Source: Spirochaetaceae bacterium
GTDB lineage: Bacteria > Spirochaetota > Spirochaetia > Treponematales > Treponemataceae
NCBI GenBank assembly: GCA_017618015.1
Contig: JAFZVC010000025.1
Coordinates: 102,374 to 166,373 of the forward strand
Direction of reading: 5' to 3'
DNA: 64,000 bases
The notes beneath the pieces are model-generated. The model saw only the letters and a list, made by a program, of their open reading frames with translations, was not told the DNA's origin and did not search any database. Below are positions 17,830 to 26,681 of this stretch, one piece after another. Made by a program: the position numbers and the translations under genes. Within the stretch, counting starts at the first letter, position 1. Every line of letters starts with the position of its first letter.

Positions 17830-17883
17830 TTGACAAAATATTTTTTATAGCGTTATATTGTGTATATACAAGATACACAATAT
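17830..17883 (+). promoter_or_regulatory. ABC operon promoter with overlapping YtrA-type operator
   Basis: TTGACA (17830-17835), a 17-base spacer and TTATAT (17853-17858) form a near-consensus promoter. A perfect inverted repeat, ATATTGTGTAT (17855-17865) and ATACACAATAT (17873-17883), overlaps the -10 box. A repressor bound here would block polymerase; the GntR/YtrA regulator two genes downstream is the obvious candidate. Confidence 0.85.
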
Positions 17884-17949
17884 CGGTGATACACACAGCC
17901 GCACGACCATGGACACGCCGCTGCAACAATGCCGAAAGTTGAGGTGAAA

Positions 17950-18798
17950 ATGAATCTTATTGAAGTTAAAGGACTTTGCAAGAATTTTCCAGCATTCCAG
18001 CTGCAGAATGTCGATTTAACGCTGGAAGAAGGTTACATCATGGGATTTATCGGACGCAACGGAGCCGGAAAATCTACGACTTTAAAGACGATGCTTAACC
18101 TTATGAACAAGGATGGCGGCACAGTAAATCTTTGTGGTCTTTCAGTGGATACAGACGAACTTACTATAAAGAACAAAGTCGGATATGTTTTTGGCGGAGT
18201 CGATTTTTACCCTGAGAACAAGATTAAAAAAATAACTGACGTAACAAAGATTTTCTACGACGAGTGGGATGATAACCGCTACAAAGAGCTGTGCGACCGT
18301 TTTGAACTGGACCAGAACAAGAAGTTCAAACAGCTTTCTGCCGGCATGAAGGTTAAGTATTCACTTGCTATAGCTATGAGCCACAACGCAAACCTTCTTC
18401 TGCTTGACGAGCCTACAACCGGACTTGATCCCGCCGCGCGCGATGATCTTATCTGCATGTTCCAGGAGTTTATAGAAGACGGAAAGCATTCAATCCTTTT
18501 CTCGACTCATATTACATCCGATTTGGAAAAATGTGCCGACTACATAACCTACATCAAGAAAGGTAAAATTGTCGCCAGCAACGACAAAGAAGCGTTCAAG
18601 GCAGGATATATCACGGTTACTGGCAAAAAAGAACAGCTTACGCCAGAGAACGAATCAAAGATAATAGGACTTCACAAACATCAGCTTGGATTTGAGGGGC
18701 TTATGCTCATTGATGATAAATCGCTTGCGGAATCGTGCGGTTTTGAGTGTGGCGTTCCCACTCTTGAAGACATTATGGTGCATGTTGAGCGCCGCTAG
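17950..18798 (+). CDS. ABC transporter ATP-binding protein, YtrB-like
   Basis: A 282-aa ATPase with Walker A GRNGAGKSTT, signature LSAGMKVKYSLA and Walker B NLLLLDEPTTGLDP. The variant signature (LSAGM) and small size fit the bacitracin/antimicrobial-type YtrB family, which work with a membrane partner and a GntR repressor. The start MNLIEVKGL is chosen because GAGGTG lies six bases before it. The permease gene follows 11 bases downstream. Confidence 0.9.
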   Translation: MNLIEVKGLCKNFPAFQLQNVDLTLEEGYIMGFIGRNGAGKSTTLKTMLNLMNKDGGTVNLCGLSVDTDELTIKNKVGYVFGGVDFYPENKIKKITDVTKIFYDEWDDNRYKELCDRFELDQNKKFKQLSAGMKVKYSLAIAMSHNANLLLLDEPTTGLDPAARDDLICMFQEFIEDGKHSILFSTHITSDLEKCADYITYIKKGKIVASNDKEAFKAGYITVTGKKEQLTPENESKIIGLHKHQLGFEGLMLIDDKSLAESCGFECGVPTLEDIMVHVERR

Positions 18799-18809
18799 GA
18801 GGTACAGAA

Positions 18810-19544
18810 ATGAAAAATATGCAGCTGCTCAGAAAAGAGCTTATGTTTAACAATAATTTTACAACAGCGATTTGGATAATCTGTCTTATCGCAATGCAGT
18901 TGATTCCTAGCTACCCAGTGTATATCGGACCGTTTTATATAACGCTCTGCATAATGCTTTCGTTCGCAATGAACCAGACCTCGCACGATATTCTGTATAC
19001 GGTGCTGCTCCCTGTCCGGAAAATCGACACCGTAAAGGCTCGGTTTATTTTTTGCGGTGTTTCAGAATGCCTGGCGATAGTTATCTCTGCGATAATCGGA
19101 GCTATTCGTCTTGCGCTTCATTTCCCATTGAACGATTCGGGTATAAATCTGAATGTGGCATACTTGGGGTTCCAGCTTATCATTTTTGCCGTGTTCAACA
19201 TGATTTTCCTTGGTAACGTTTATAGGAACCCTCTTAAATGTGGCTTAAAGTATTTTATCGCTGCTTTTGTTTATTTTCTTGTATATACCGCATTTGAGCT
19301 TCCGGTCTGGAACTTTATGGGCAAACTGAAAGAGCTTGATATAGAAAAAGCTGCGTTTACGCCTGCAATCTCTACGGAAGGTTGGACATTCTTTGAACGT
19401 ATAGGCGCAATCCTTTATCCATTGGACGGAGGCTCTTTGGTACGCCAGCTGCCAGTTCTTGGAGTTGGAATTGTAATTTATGCATTGAGCTGGCCTATTA
19501 CGTTCCACTGGGCTTCACGCCAGTTCGAGAAGTACGATATATAA
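18810..19544 (+). CDS. ABC transporter permease of the YtrA-regulated operon
   Basis: A 244-aa inner-membrane protein with about six hydrophobic segments (for example TAIWIICLIAMQLI, FYITLCIMLSFAM, ECLAIVISAIIG and FQLIIFAVFNMIFLG). It has no ATPase motif and lies directly behind the ATP-binding gene with AGGAGG before its ATG, so the two form the transporter. Substrate unknown; membrane-stress or peptide-antibiotic response is typical for this arrangement. Confidence 0.8.
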   Translation: MKNMQLLRKELMFNNNFTTAIWIICLIAMQLIPSYPVYIGPFYITLCIMLSFAMNQTSHDILYTVLLPVRKIDTVKARFIFCGVSECLAIVISAIIGAIRLALHFPLNDSGINLNVAYLGFQLIIFAVFNMIFLGNVYRNPLKCGLKYFIAAFVYFLVYTAFELPVWNFMGKLKELDIEKAAFTPAISTEGWTFFERIGAILYPLDGGSLVRQLPVLGVGIVIYALSWPITFHWASRQFEKYDI

Positions 19545-19554
19545 TTACTGAAGT

Positions 19555-19611
19555 CGCCGCTTAAAGCGTGGTTTTAAGTGATACGAAGAGTTTTTGAGCG
19601 GCGCGTTTTTT
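19555..19611 (+). terminator. possible terminator between permease and regulator genes
   Basis: Seven-base arms CGCCGCT and AGCGGCG (19555-19561/19597-19603), then six T at 19606-19611. The loop is long (35 bases), so it may only partly stop transcription and set a lower level for the regulator. Confidence 0.45.
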
Positions 19612-19627
19612 GTTTAGTAGAGAAAAA

Positions 19628-19993
19628 ATGGATATAGTTTTGTCACAAAAAAGTGAAAAACCGATTTATACTCAGATTTACGAACAGATTGCCAGCCAGA
19701 TAATGAGCGGCGAGGTCGCGGCTGGCGAAAAACTGCCGCCTATTCGCACTGTCGCGCTGAATCTACGGATAAGCGTTATTCCGGTAAAGCAGGCGTGGGA
19801 TCAGCTTGAGCGCGAAGGGTTTATCTCCACGGCTGCTGGGCGCGGTACGTTCGTCAGCGAATTGGCGCATCACGAAATATCTGGAAAGAGGACGGCGGCG
19901 GCGGAAGAACTACTCGGAAAAGATGTTAAAACCTGCCGCGACATGGGCCTCTCCCTCGATGAAATCCTCGATATAGTCAAAAAGAGCTATTAA
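19628..19993 (+). CDS. GntR family regulator, YtrA type
   Basis: A 121-aa protein with only a winged helix-turn-helix (YTQIYEQIASQIMSGEVAAG, then PPIRTVALNLRISVIPVKQA) and a short helical tail, the size of the YtrA subfamily of GntR regulators. The characteristic wing GRGTFVSE is present. It is predicted to bind the inverted repeat at 17855-17883 and repress its own operon. The regulator is last rather than first in the operon, which is unusual, and a terminator-like hairpin separates it from the permease. Confidence 0.85.
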   Translation: MDIVLSQKSEKPIYTQIYEQIASQIMSGEVAAGEKLPPIRTVALNLRISVIPVKQAWDQLEREGFISTAAGRGTFVSELAHHEISGKRTAAAEELLGKDVKTCRDMGLSLDEILDIVKKSY

Positions 19994-20015
19994 GACGGAT
20001 GCCTATGTTATACAT

Positions 20016-20099
20016 AGTGCGTAGACAACATCTATACTAGCCACTGTTGAAGCCCATGGGGCTGAACCTGTGGCTAGTATAGATGTTGTCGATAGCACT
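20016..20099. repeat. long perfect inverted repeat between convergent genes
   Basis: Arms of 21 bases at 20024-20044 and 20070-20090 are perfect reverse complements around a 25-base loop that itself contains AGCCC-ATG-GGGCT. After a short mismatch the pairing continues with AGTGC (20016-20020) and GCACT (20095-20099). No U-tract follows on either strand. Confidence 0.9.
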
Positions 20100-20135
20100 G
20101 TGAGAATATTGTATGTACGGACTTAATAACTCTTA

Positions 20136-21827
20136 CTACTGCTGTGAATAATACTCTTCCAGCCTGGGGCGCGCCGAAACGTAATACTTCTGAAGTTGCC
20201 CGTCGAAGTGCTTTCCAAAGCCTTCCGTCATAATTTCATCAGCTTGCGAAAAACTCATGCTTTCCTTATAAACACGCTTACTTACAAGCGCGTCGTACAC
20301 GTCCGCCACCGCCATAATCCGCGCTTCAAGCGGAATGTCTGTACCCTTAAGCCCGCGCGGATAACCGGAGCCGTCCCATCTTTCATGGTGATAGTGCGCC
20401 ACATTCTCCGCAAGCCGATGAAACGCATAATCATCCGTATCTTTAAGAATCTCGTGTACGATGTGCGCACCTTCTTCCGCATGGGTTTTCATCTCTGTGA
20501 ATTCATCCGGCGTAAACTTACCCGGTTTCCTTAGAATCGCGTCATTAACAGCGATTTTTCCAAGATCGTGCATAGGTGCGGCTTTTATTATGTTGTGGCA
20601 GAACTCCGGCGTAAGCGTGAGCGAGCTTTGCTTATCCTTCAGAATCTCGTCTATCAGAATCTTTACGACGTCGCTCGTCCGTTTGATGTGCCCGCCCGTC
20701 GAGTTGTCGCGGCTTTCAACCATCGTTGCCATACCAAGGATAAGCTGATCGTGCATCTCTACAATATGCTTTGTCTTTTCCGCAACTTCATTCCGAAGCT
20801 TGTCGTTAAAGTCGTCAATCAGCGCAATGTACTTCTGGTCTTTTGTGTCGTCCTGTATGTAAAGCAAAAATCCACGATGTTTGTGCCCGTCGAAAAGACG
20901 GCTTATATCAGTCTGATATATCTTGTCGCCAACTTCCGTGTAAAAGCTTTTTTTCGACTCGTCGGCAATAAAATCATTTATCTTTGAAATTATCTTTTCT
21001 TTTATTTCAGGATTTTTAGCCGCACAGCTGTCTATTGTGAGCGTCGCGAGCGCGGGGAAAACTTTTTTCGCAATATCGTTGCTTCCAAGAAAGTTGAACT
21101 TTTTGTCGAACGAAGCAAAACCTGTTACGCCGTTTTTTATTATCGTGTCTATCGCAGTATCCGAAACGTCATAGAGCGCTATCCGCTTTATAATGAACAG
21201 AAGCAGGATTTCATCGATTATGTACGAAATCGGTAGGAGTTCCAGGGTGTTGGAAATAAGCCTTCCTCCAAAAAACAGCACGATTGTCGAGGCTTCGCAA
21301 AACATCAGCATTGCAAGAATTCTGTTTGAAACGTCTTTCCTGTGTTTAACGCTGTAAATCGTAACTATAATAGATATAACAAGATATACGGCTATATGAA
21401 GATAGTATAGCGTGTGAAAAGGTCCGTACTGCTTTATTATGCGAAACTGATTTCCCACTTGCTGAACGTCTATTCCCCTGTAGAATAATGTGTTTTTGCC
21501 TATCATCAGGGTTGTTCCAAAAAAAACGGTTGTTATGAAAATGAATGCGAACCGTACCCATCGTTTTAAGTTCAAGTTACACAGCTCAAAAATTGCGAAA
21601 AGGATAAAAAGTATAAGGTACGATGAACCAAGATATGTGATTTTTATGCCGAGTATTGCTTCACCGACATTCTGAGCTTTCACCTGGTAAAGAGTGCCCA
21701 AGCATGCGATTGGGACGAATGCAAATATCAGCGTAAAAACAACTGGAAAGTGTTTATGCCAGATTAAAGCATAGAAGCCCATTAACGCTAGTGAAACGAT
21801 GAAGCAAGTGTTGTAAAACATTTCCAT
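20136..21827 (-). CDS. membrane HD-GYP domain protein, probable c-di-GMP phosphodiesterase
   Basis: The 563-aa protein starts with about seven membrane helices (residues 1-220, a 7TM sensor-type region), then a PAS-like linker, and ends in an HD-GYP domain. Catalytic motifs are all present: GHIKRTS, HDLGKIAV with the HD pair, then HHERWDGSGYPRGLKG carrying GYP, and MAVADVYDAL. These hydrolyse cyclic di-GMP, lowering the second messenger that controls motility and attachment. No Shine-Dalgarno; TATAAT ends nine bases before the ATG. Confidence 0.9.
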   Translation of the reverse strand: MEMFYNTCFIVSLALMGFYALIWHKHFPVVFTLIFAFVPIACLGTLYQVKAQNVGEAILGIKITYLGSSYLILFILFAIFELCNLNLKRWVRFAFIFITTVFFGTTLMIGKNTLFYRGIDVQQVGNQFRIIKQYGPFHTLYYLHIAVYLVISIIVTIYSVKHRKDVSNRILAMLMFCEASTIVLFFGGRLISNTLELLPISYIIDEILLLFIIKRIALYDVSDTAIDTIIKNGVTGFASFDKKFNFLGSNDIAKKVFPALATLTIDSCAAKNPEIKEKIISKINDFIADESKKSFYTEVGDKIYQTDISRLFDGHKHRGFLLYIQDDTKDQKYIALIDDFNDKLRNEVAEKTKHIVEMHDQLILGMATMVESRDNSTGGHIKRTSDVVKILIDEILKDKQSSLTLTPEFCHNIIKAAPMHDLGKIAVNDAILRKPGKFTPDEFTEMKTHAEEGAHIVHEILKDTDDYAFHRLAENVAHYHHERWDGSGYPRGLKGTDIPLEARIMAVADVYDALVSKRVYKESMSFSQADEIMTEGFGKHFDGQLQKYYVSARPRLEEYYSQQ

Positions 21828-21836
21828 AATGAGTTA

Positions 21837-21865
21837 ATTATAAATCAAAAAAGGGCGCGCCGCAA
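21837..21865 (-). promoter_or_regulatory. promoter abutting the HD-GYP gene start
   Basis: Minus-strand TTGCGG (21860-21865), 17-base spacer, TATAAT (21837-21842). The predicted 5' leader is about three bases. The -35 box lies in the small hairpin GCAACT-AA-AGTTGC at 21862-21875 that follows the TPM gene. Confidence 0.65.
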
Positions 21866-21883
21866 CTAAAGTTGCATCGGCTC

Positions 21884-22732
21884 TCACCACTTGCCGCTTG
21901 CTCCTCCGCCACTTGTGCGTCCACCGCCCCCAGAACGGAATGAGCTGGAAGAGCCCCTTGATGAACTGCCATAAGAACGTGATGAGCCGCCACGATACGA
22001 GCCTATTCCATGATATGACGATATATTGCCTTTGCCTTTGAGTAAGCGTACGACTATATAAATTACTATGATTATCGCTAAGGTTAACCAAGATTCGTCT
22101 GTCTCTTCTTCTTCAGCGTCCGTCCCCGATACGGAAACAAGCGAATCATCCTGAGTGATTATGCCCGCCATGTTTTTTACGGCGCTGATTATTCCCTCGC
22201 CCTGTTTTCCTTCCCTGAATGCCGGAGTAAGTACATCGCGGATGATTTTGCCGCACATTACATCGGTAAGTACACCTTCCGTGCCGTCACCTGTAGTGAT
22301 ATCGAGCGTTCTGTCGTTCCATGCGACCGTCAGCAACGCGCCGTTATCCACGCCTTTTTGCCCAAGCTGCCATTTTTCAAACTGGCGTACCGCAAAATCG
22401 TGGATTGGCTCGCCATCGGTGGACGGCACGGTCAATACCGCTATCTGGACGCTTGTTTCATCATTCAGTTTTAAAAGATAATCCTTCAGCGTGGCGCGCT
22501 CATTTGAAGAAAGCACTCCGGCGGCGTCAACCACAAAACTGCCTGTCCATTCGTACAAGCCGTTTTTGTCTTTGCTGAAAGTTTGTTGAGTTTCTTCCTG
22601 CCGTGCCGCCTCTAGCCTCGGCTTAAGATTAACAGGCGGCATTGTGCTTAGGTCTTGCGTTGCAGATGCCAGAGGAACTGTGAATGTAAGCAGAATCAGT
22701 ACTGCGGCAAAAACAAAACGCTTTCTTATCAT
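21884..22732 (-). CDS. TPM (YgcG-like) domain protein
   Basis: A 282-aa exported membrane protein. A signal peptide (RFVFAAVLILLTFTVPLASAT) is followed by a TPM domain (residues about 65-190; GVLSSNERATLKDYLLKLND, GVDNGALLTVAWNDR), a membrane helix near residue 215 (LTLAIIIVIYIVVRLL) and a serine/glycine-rich tail. TPM proteins are often encoded beside LemA, as here, and are thought to act together at the envelope. The lemA gene lies just upstream on the same strand. Confidence 0.85.
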   Translation of the reverse strand: MIRKRFVFAAVLILLTFTVPLASATQDLSTMPPVNLKPRLEAARQEETQQTFSKDKNGLYEWTGSFVVDAAGVLSSNERATLKDYLLKLNDETSVQIAVLTVPSTDGEPIHDFAVRQFEKWQLGQKGVDNGALLTVAWNDRTLDITTGDGTEGVLTDVMCGKIIRDVLTPAFREGKQGEGIISAVKNMAGIITQDDSLVSVSGTDAEEEETDESWLTLAIIIVIYIVVRLLKGKGNISSYHGIGSYRGGSSRSYGSSSRGSSSSFRSGGGGRTSGGGASGKW

Positions 22733-22747
22733 CGATTCAGTGTTTCC

Positions 22748-23359
22748 TTAAAACTCCAAATCCATTGCGCCGACAGGTTTTGTAACGTCTATGTCCATTT
22801 GGAACATGACTTTTTTAGTGTAACCGGCTTTTTCTGCAATCAGTTTTCCGGGGAAACTAAGAATGTAAGTGTTGTATTCTTTTACTGCACTGTTGTAGCG
22901 TGTCTGGGCGACCGTTATGCGGTTGTTCGCGCCCTCAATCTCGTCCATCAGCTGAAAAAACTGATCCGGGAACTTAAAATCCGGGTATTTTTCGGTGATT
23001 ACGAGCAGTCTTCCTATGCCTTGGTTAAGCTCGTCCTGTGCTTTCAGGAAGCGTGCCATCTGATCCTGGTCAGAAAGAACGCTCGCGTCAAGTTTTATCT
23101 GTCCGGCGACACTGGCACGCTGCTCGACAACTTCAACCATTGCTTGTATTTCGGCGTTTTTGGACGCTTTTACAACCTGAAGAAGCTCCGGTATGCGTCG
23201 CATTTTGTTGTCGTACTGTGTCGCGATATTGCTCTGTGCTTCCTCTACGTTTTGATCGAGTGCTACAATCTTGTTCTCGATTAAAAAACAACCTGACAAA
23301 CTAAAGCATGATACCAAAATAAATATTGCGCAAAGCGCGATGTGTGATTTCTTTGTCAT
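22748..23359 (-). CDS. lemA: LemA family lipoprotein
   Basis: A 203-aa protein. The start MTKKSHIALCAIFILVSCFS is selected by AAGGAGAAA upstream. A lipobox (FSLSGC) replaces the simple N-terminal membrane anchor of many LemA proteins. The body is a helical bundle with VALDQNVEEAQSNIATQYDN and NRITVAQTRYNSAVKEYNTY, the conserved LemA features. It forms an operon with the TPM gene. Molecular function in bacteria is not established. Confidence 0.88.
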   Translation of the reverse strand: MTKKSHIALCAIFILVSCFSLSGCFLIENKIVALDQNVEEAQSNIATQYDNKMRRIPELLQVVKASKNAEIQAMVEVVEQRASVAGQIKLDASVLSDQDQMARFLKAQDELNQGIGRLLVITEKYPDFKFPDQFFQLMDEIEGANNRITVAQTRYNSAVKEYNTYILSFPGKLIAEKAGYTKKVMFQMDIDVTKPVGAMDLEF

Positions 23360-23446
23360 CTGTTTCTCCTTAATCCGTTGCTGCTGCAATCCGAGTCTTG
23401 CTGTCGAAATGTTATCAAATAATCCATATGTTGTAAATGAACTAAG

Positions 23447-25177
23447 TTATTCGCTCTGCGCCGTGCGAAGTTTGTAGTATTCGCCCTGCTTTGCCATAAG
23501 CTCGTCATGCGTTCCGGTTTCTGTAATGCCGTGTTCATTCACGACCGCGATTTTGTCCGCGTTCTTTATTGTGGAAAGCCGGTGCGCAATTACGAGCGTC
23601 GTGCGTCCTTTTGAAAGCTCGTCAAAGGAGCGTTGTATCTTTATTTCAGTTGATGTGTCGAGTGCGGATGTCGCTTCGTCCAGTATCAGGATAGGCGGGT
23701 TCTTAAGGAAACACCTTGCTATTGAGACGCGCTGTTTCTGCCCGCCGCTAAGCTTTATGCCGCGTTCGCCGACAACAGAATCGTAGCCGTTCGGCATAAG
23801 CATAATGTCGTCGTGGATTTCCGCGCGACGGGCTGCCTGTTCAATCTCTTCATCAGTGGCACCGGGCTTTCCATAAGCGATGTTTTCTTTTATGGTTCCA
23901 GCGAACAAGAATACATCCTGCTGAACAATGCCAATCTGGCTGCGGAGAGAGTGCTTCTTTATCTTGTGGATGTCAATTCCGTCAAGGGTTATTGAGCCGC
24001 CGGTAATTTCATAAAAGCGCGGAATCAAATTGCAGATTGTTGTTTTACCGCCACCGCTGGAACCAACGAGCGCGAATTTTTCACCTGCGGAGATGTCCAG
24101 ATTTATGTTGTGCAGAACAGGAAAGTCCGGCGTGTATGAAAAATCGACGTTCTTAAAACTGATGTTTCCGCGCGCGGAAAGAACTTCGACAGCATCTGGA
24201 TCATCTTCCGGCTCCGGGTCGGTGCGCATAATCTCAAGAAAACGCTGGAAACCAGCCATTCCTGTTGTGAACTGCTCCACAAAGTTGTTAAGCTTTTTTA
24301 CAGGCGCGACAAAGCCCGCCACAAAAAGGTTCGCCGCAACAAGGTCGGGGAGCGTCATCTTCCCCTGCATTATAAAATAGCCGCCGAGCGCGAGCGTAAG
24401 GAGTGAAAGAAGGTTGTTGCAGAACTCAATGTTCGAAAAGAAAGTCGCCATGTAGCGGAAGCGCATCTGCTTTGCCGCGCTGTATTCCTTGTTTTGAACG
24501 TCGAACCGCGCGCGCTCAAAATCTTCGTTGACAAAGCCTTTCGTCACCCGAATGCCTGAAATACTCGATTCAAGGCTTGCGTTAACTTCGGCTGTCGTCT
24601 CCTTAACTTTTGCGGATGCTTTTGAAAGATTGCGGCGTGCAACGACCCCGATAAAAATCATAACAGGCAGCGCGATGATGACGGTCACCGCAAGCTCCCA
24701 GCGTATAGTCAGCATCAGAACGAATGAGCCGAGCAAATTGAGCATCGCGATTGAAAAGTCTTCGGGGCCGTGGTGCGCGAGCTCCGTTATCTCGAAAAGG
24801 TCGTTTGTAGCGCGCGACATGATTTTTCCGGTGCGGTGCGTGTCGTAATAGCTGAACGGAAGCTTTTCCAAATGGTCAAAAACGTCGCGCCTCATGTCCT
24901 GCTCGACGCGGTTCCCGAAGACGTGTCCCCAGTACGCGACGAACCAGTTGCAGAACCTGTGTATGCAGAATCCGGCAAGAAGGATGGCAACAAGAATCAA
25001 AAAGGTGCGGAGCTCGTGGTTCGGAATGAGCGTATTGAGCGCGTACCGCGAGAACATCGGGAACGCGACGTCGATTGCCGCCATAAAAAACGCGCAAAAC
25101 ATGTCAGCAATAAAAAGAGCGATATGCGGCTTGTAATACGAGAAAAATATTTTGATAGGGCGTTTTGAAAAATCCAT
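23447..25177 (-). CDS. ABC exporter, fused permease and ATPase
   Basis: A 576-aa half-transporter of the MsbA/LmrA type. Six membrane helices occupy residues 1-310, and the ATPase follows with Walker A GSSGGGKTT, signature LSGGQKQRVSIA and Walker B ILILDEATSALD plus the H-loop VIAHRLST. It should form a homodimer exporting lipids or drugs. There is no ribosome binding site; the gene begins six bases after the stop of the upstream nuclease gene, so translation is probably coupled. Confidence 0.93.
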   Translation of the reverse strand: MDFSKRPIKIFFSYYKPHIALFIADMFCAFFMAAIDVAFPMFSRYALNTLIPNHELRTFLILVAILLAGFCIHRFCNWFVAYWGHVFGNRVEQDMRRDVFDHLEKLPFSYYDTHRTGKIMSRATNDLFEITELAHHGPEDFSIAMLNLLGSFVLMLTIRWELAVTVIIALPVMIFIGVVARRNLSKASAKVKETTAEVNASLESSISGIRVTKGFVNEDFERARFDVQNKEYSAAKQMRFRYMATFFSNIEFCNNLLSLLTLALGGYFIMQGKMTLPDLVAANLFVAGFVAPVKKLNNFVEQFTTGMAGFQRFLEIMRTDPEPEDDPDAVEVLSARGNISFKNVDFSYTPDFPVLHNINLDISAGEKFALVGSSGGGKTTICNLIPRFYEITGGSITLDGIDIHKIKKHSLRSQIGIVQQDVFLFAGTIKENIAYGKPGATDEEIEQAARRAEIHDDIMLMPNGYDSVVGERGIKLSGGQKQRVSIARCFLKNPPILILDEATSALDTSTEIKIQRSFDELSKGRTTLVIAHRLSTIKNADKIAVVNEHGITETGTHDELMAKQGEYYKLRTAQSE

Positions 25178-25183
25178 TGTATT

Positions 25184-26092
25184 TTAAGCGTTTTCTAAAA
25201 CTTCACTAGTTACAATTGCTTTTACTTGCTCAATTGTCATTCCAAGTGATTTCGCTATAAGCTCGATAGATGCTCCGTTGGCATAAAAACTCCGTGCGTC
25301 TTCAATAGCTTTTTCTTCCTTCCCTTCAGAGCGACCTATCTCAATACCCTCTGCAATTCCGTCATTGCGCCATGTGCGAATGCTGTCTTCCAAGTCAAAT
25401 TCGGTAAGACTCATAGCCATCACCTCCGCTCTCTGTTCCTTGAAATAGCCGTCAAGTAATTCTCCTGCAATAGCCCACTCGACAGCTTCTTCAACGGCAT
25501 CTTTGTTTTCCATGCCGTTCCGTGTGTTGGCAACTACCCGGCTTACATACTGTACATAATGATACAATGCTTTGCAGTTTTTTTGAAGAGATGTGTTGTG
25601 ATTCTGGTTAATATTAATTATTGTCGCCGTCCACTCGAAGTCACCAGTCTTATTCTCCCGGATGAAAGCGTCTGAAAGCGGGAGCTTATATCTGTCGGGC
25701 TTTTCTTTAGATCCGTTGTAGAACACAATGAACTGCGGTGATGGAATCTTTACAAGTTGTGTGCTCAGCAAATTCAGCCGCTCTTTTGTCAAATGTTTTT
25801 GATAGAGCTTTGCGAAGTACATCATTCCCCGCAATGGAATATTCGGGTTGGGTGTGCTCTGCTGCTCGTACAAAGTCATCTGCGAATCGACAAGGAACGA
25901 TACATCATTTTTCATTGTCATGTAGATGACGTTCTCAATTGTGTTTAGTTCCAGCGCATTGGGGTCTGTGTAGCTTGTTCCGTTGAGCGCGTTGTAAAGC
26001 TCCAATCGCCATCTTTTGCTTTTTTCTGTGTTACGCCCGAAAATTGCTTTGAAAAGACGATCGCGGTATTCCCGCTGATGTTTTTTTGCCAT
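25184..26092 (-). CDS. Rpn family PD-(D/E)XK nuclease / putative transposase
   Basis: A 302-aa protein. The start MAKKHQREYRDRLFKAIFGR is chosen because GAGAGG lies eight bases before it. The N-terminal block RDRLFKAIFG and the core DVSFLVDSQMTLYEQQSTPN (a D-...-ExQ nuclease pattern) place it in the Rpn recombination-promoting nuclease family. The C-terminus carries the helical tail (ANGASIELIAKSLGMTIEQV) typical of these proteins. It is probably active. The next gene follows six bases later. Confidence 0.85.
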   Translation of the reverse strand: MAKKHQREYRDRLFKAIFGRNTEKSKRWRLELYNALNGTSYTDPNALELNTIENVIYMTMKNDVSFLVDSQMTLYEQQSTPNPNIPLRGMMYFAKLYQKHLTKERLNLLSTQLVKIPSPQFIVFYNGSKEKPDRYKLPLSDAFIRENKTGDFEWTATIININQNHNTSLQKNCKALYHYVQYVSRVVANTRNGMENKDAVEEAVEWAIAGELLDGYFKEQRAEVMAMSLTEFDLEDSIRTWRNDGIAEGIEIGRSEGKEEKAIEDARSFYANGASIELIAKSLGMTIEQVKAIVTSEVLENA

Positions 26093-26238
26093 ATAAAACC
26101 TCTCGTAATTGATGAATTCTGCAGGGTTTTCCAAAATTTCCTTATGTAATATTTATACGAGCGAGGTTGTAAAAAAAGAAAACTTTCTGTGCGGAATCAC
26201 AAAAAAAATTGCGTTATGTTGTTTTTGCTTATAGTATG

Positions 26239-26559
26239 TTAGCTTTCTGAAAATCCGTATTCTTTAAGGATATTTGAAACTTCTGAAAGAAGCTTTTCGC
26301 TAAATTCTTCATTACGTTTTTTTGTCAGTAGATTGTTATTAACAGCAGTTTTACTGTCTATAAAAAGAAGATACGGAGGGATTTTCAGCTCAGTAGAAAT
26401 GTGTTCTATCATGTCAACTGAAGGAAACTTTTGCCCACGTTCGATTTCACTAAGGTAATTCGTCGCTATGTTGCATCGTTCAGCGAGCTGTTGCTGACTA
26501 TAACACATTTTCTTTCTGTAAAATTTGAGATTCTTTGAAAACACATCTCTAAGTGACAT
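26239..26559 (-). CDS. XRE-family helix-turn-helix regulator
   Basis: A 106-aa cytoplasmic protein, residues about 8-65 forming an XRE helix-turn-helix (FYRKKMCYSQQQLAERCNIA, TNYLSEIERGQKFPS). The C-terminal 35 residues are helical and may dimerise. It is AT-rich and divergent from the LRR lipoprotein gene, which it may control. No ribosome binding site; TAGCAT sits six bases before the ATG, but no good -35 was found. Confidence 0.8.
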   Translation of the reverse strand: MSLRDVFSKNLKFYRKKMCYSQQQLAERCNIATNYLSEIERGQKFPSVDMIEHISTELKIPPYLLFIDSKTAVNNNLLTKKRNEEFSEKLLSEVSNILKEYGFSES

Positions 26560-26681
26560 GTACTAATGCTAACAGCTTGTAATCTTTGTTTACACAAGCC
26601 GAAGAGTTGTGTTATTATTTTACTATAGCTAAAGGCTTTAAAACTTGTGCTTCTCAATCAATTTGTAACAGGAGTTCTTTT

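Noticed and set aside
25184..26092. Rpn-type gene as evidence of an insertion sequence
   Set aside because: Despite the transposase-like family name, no terminal inverted repeats or target duplications were seen around it.
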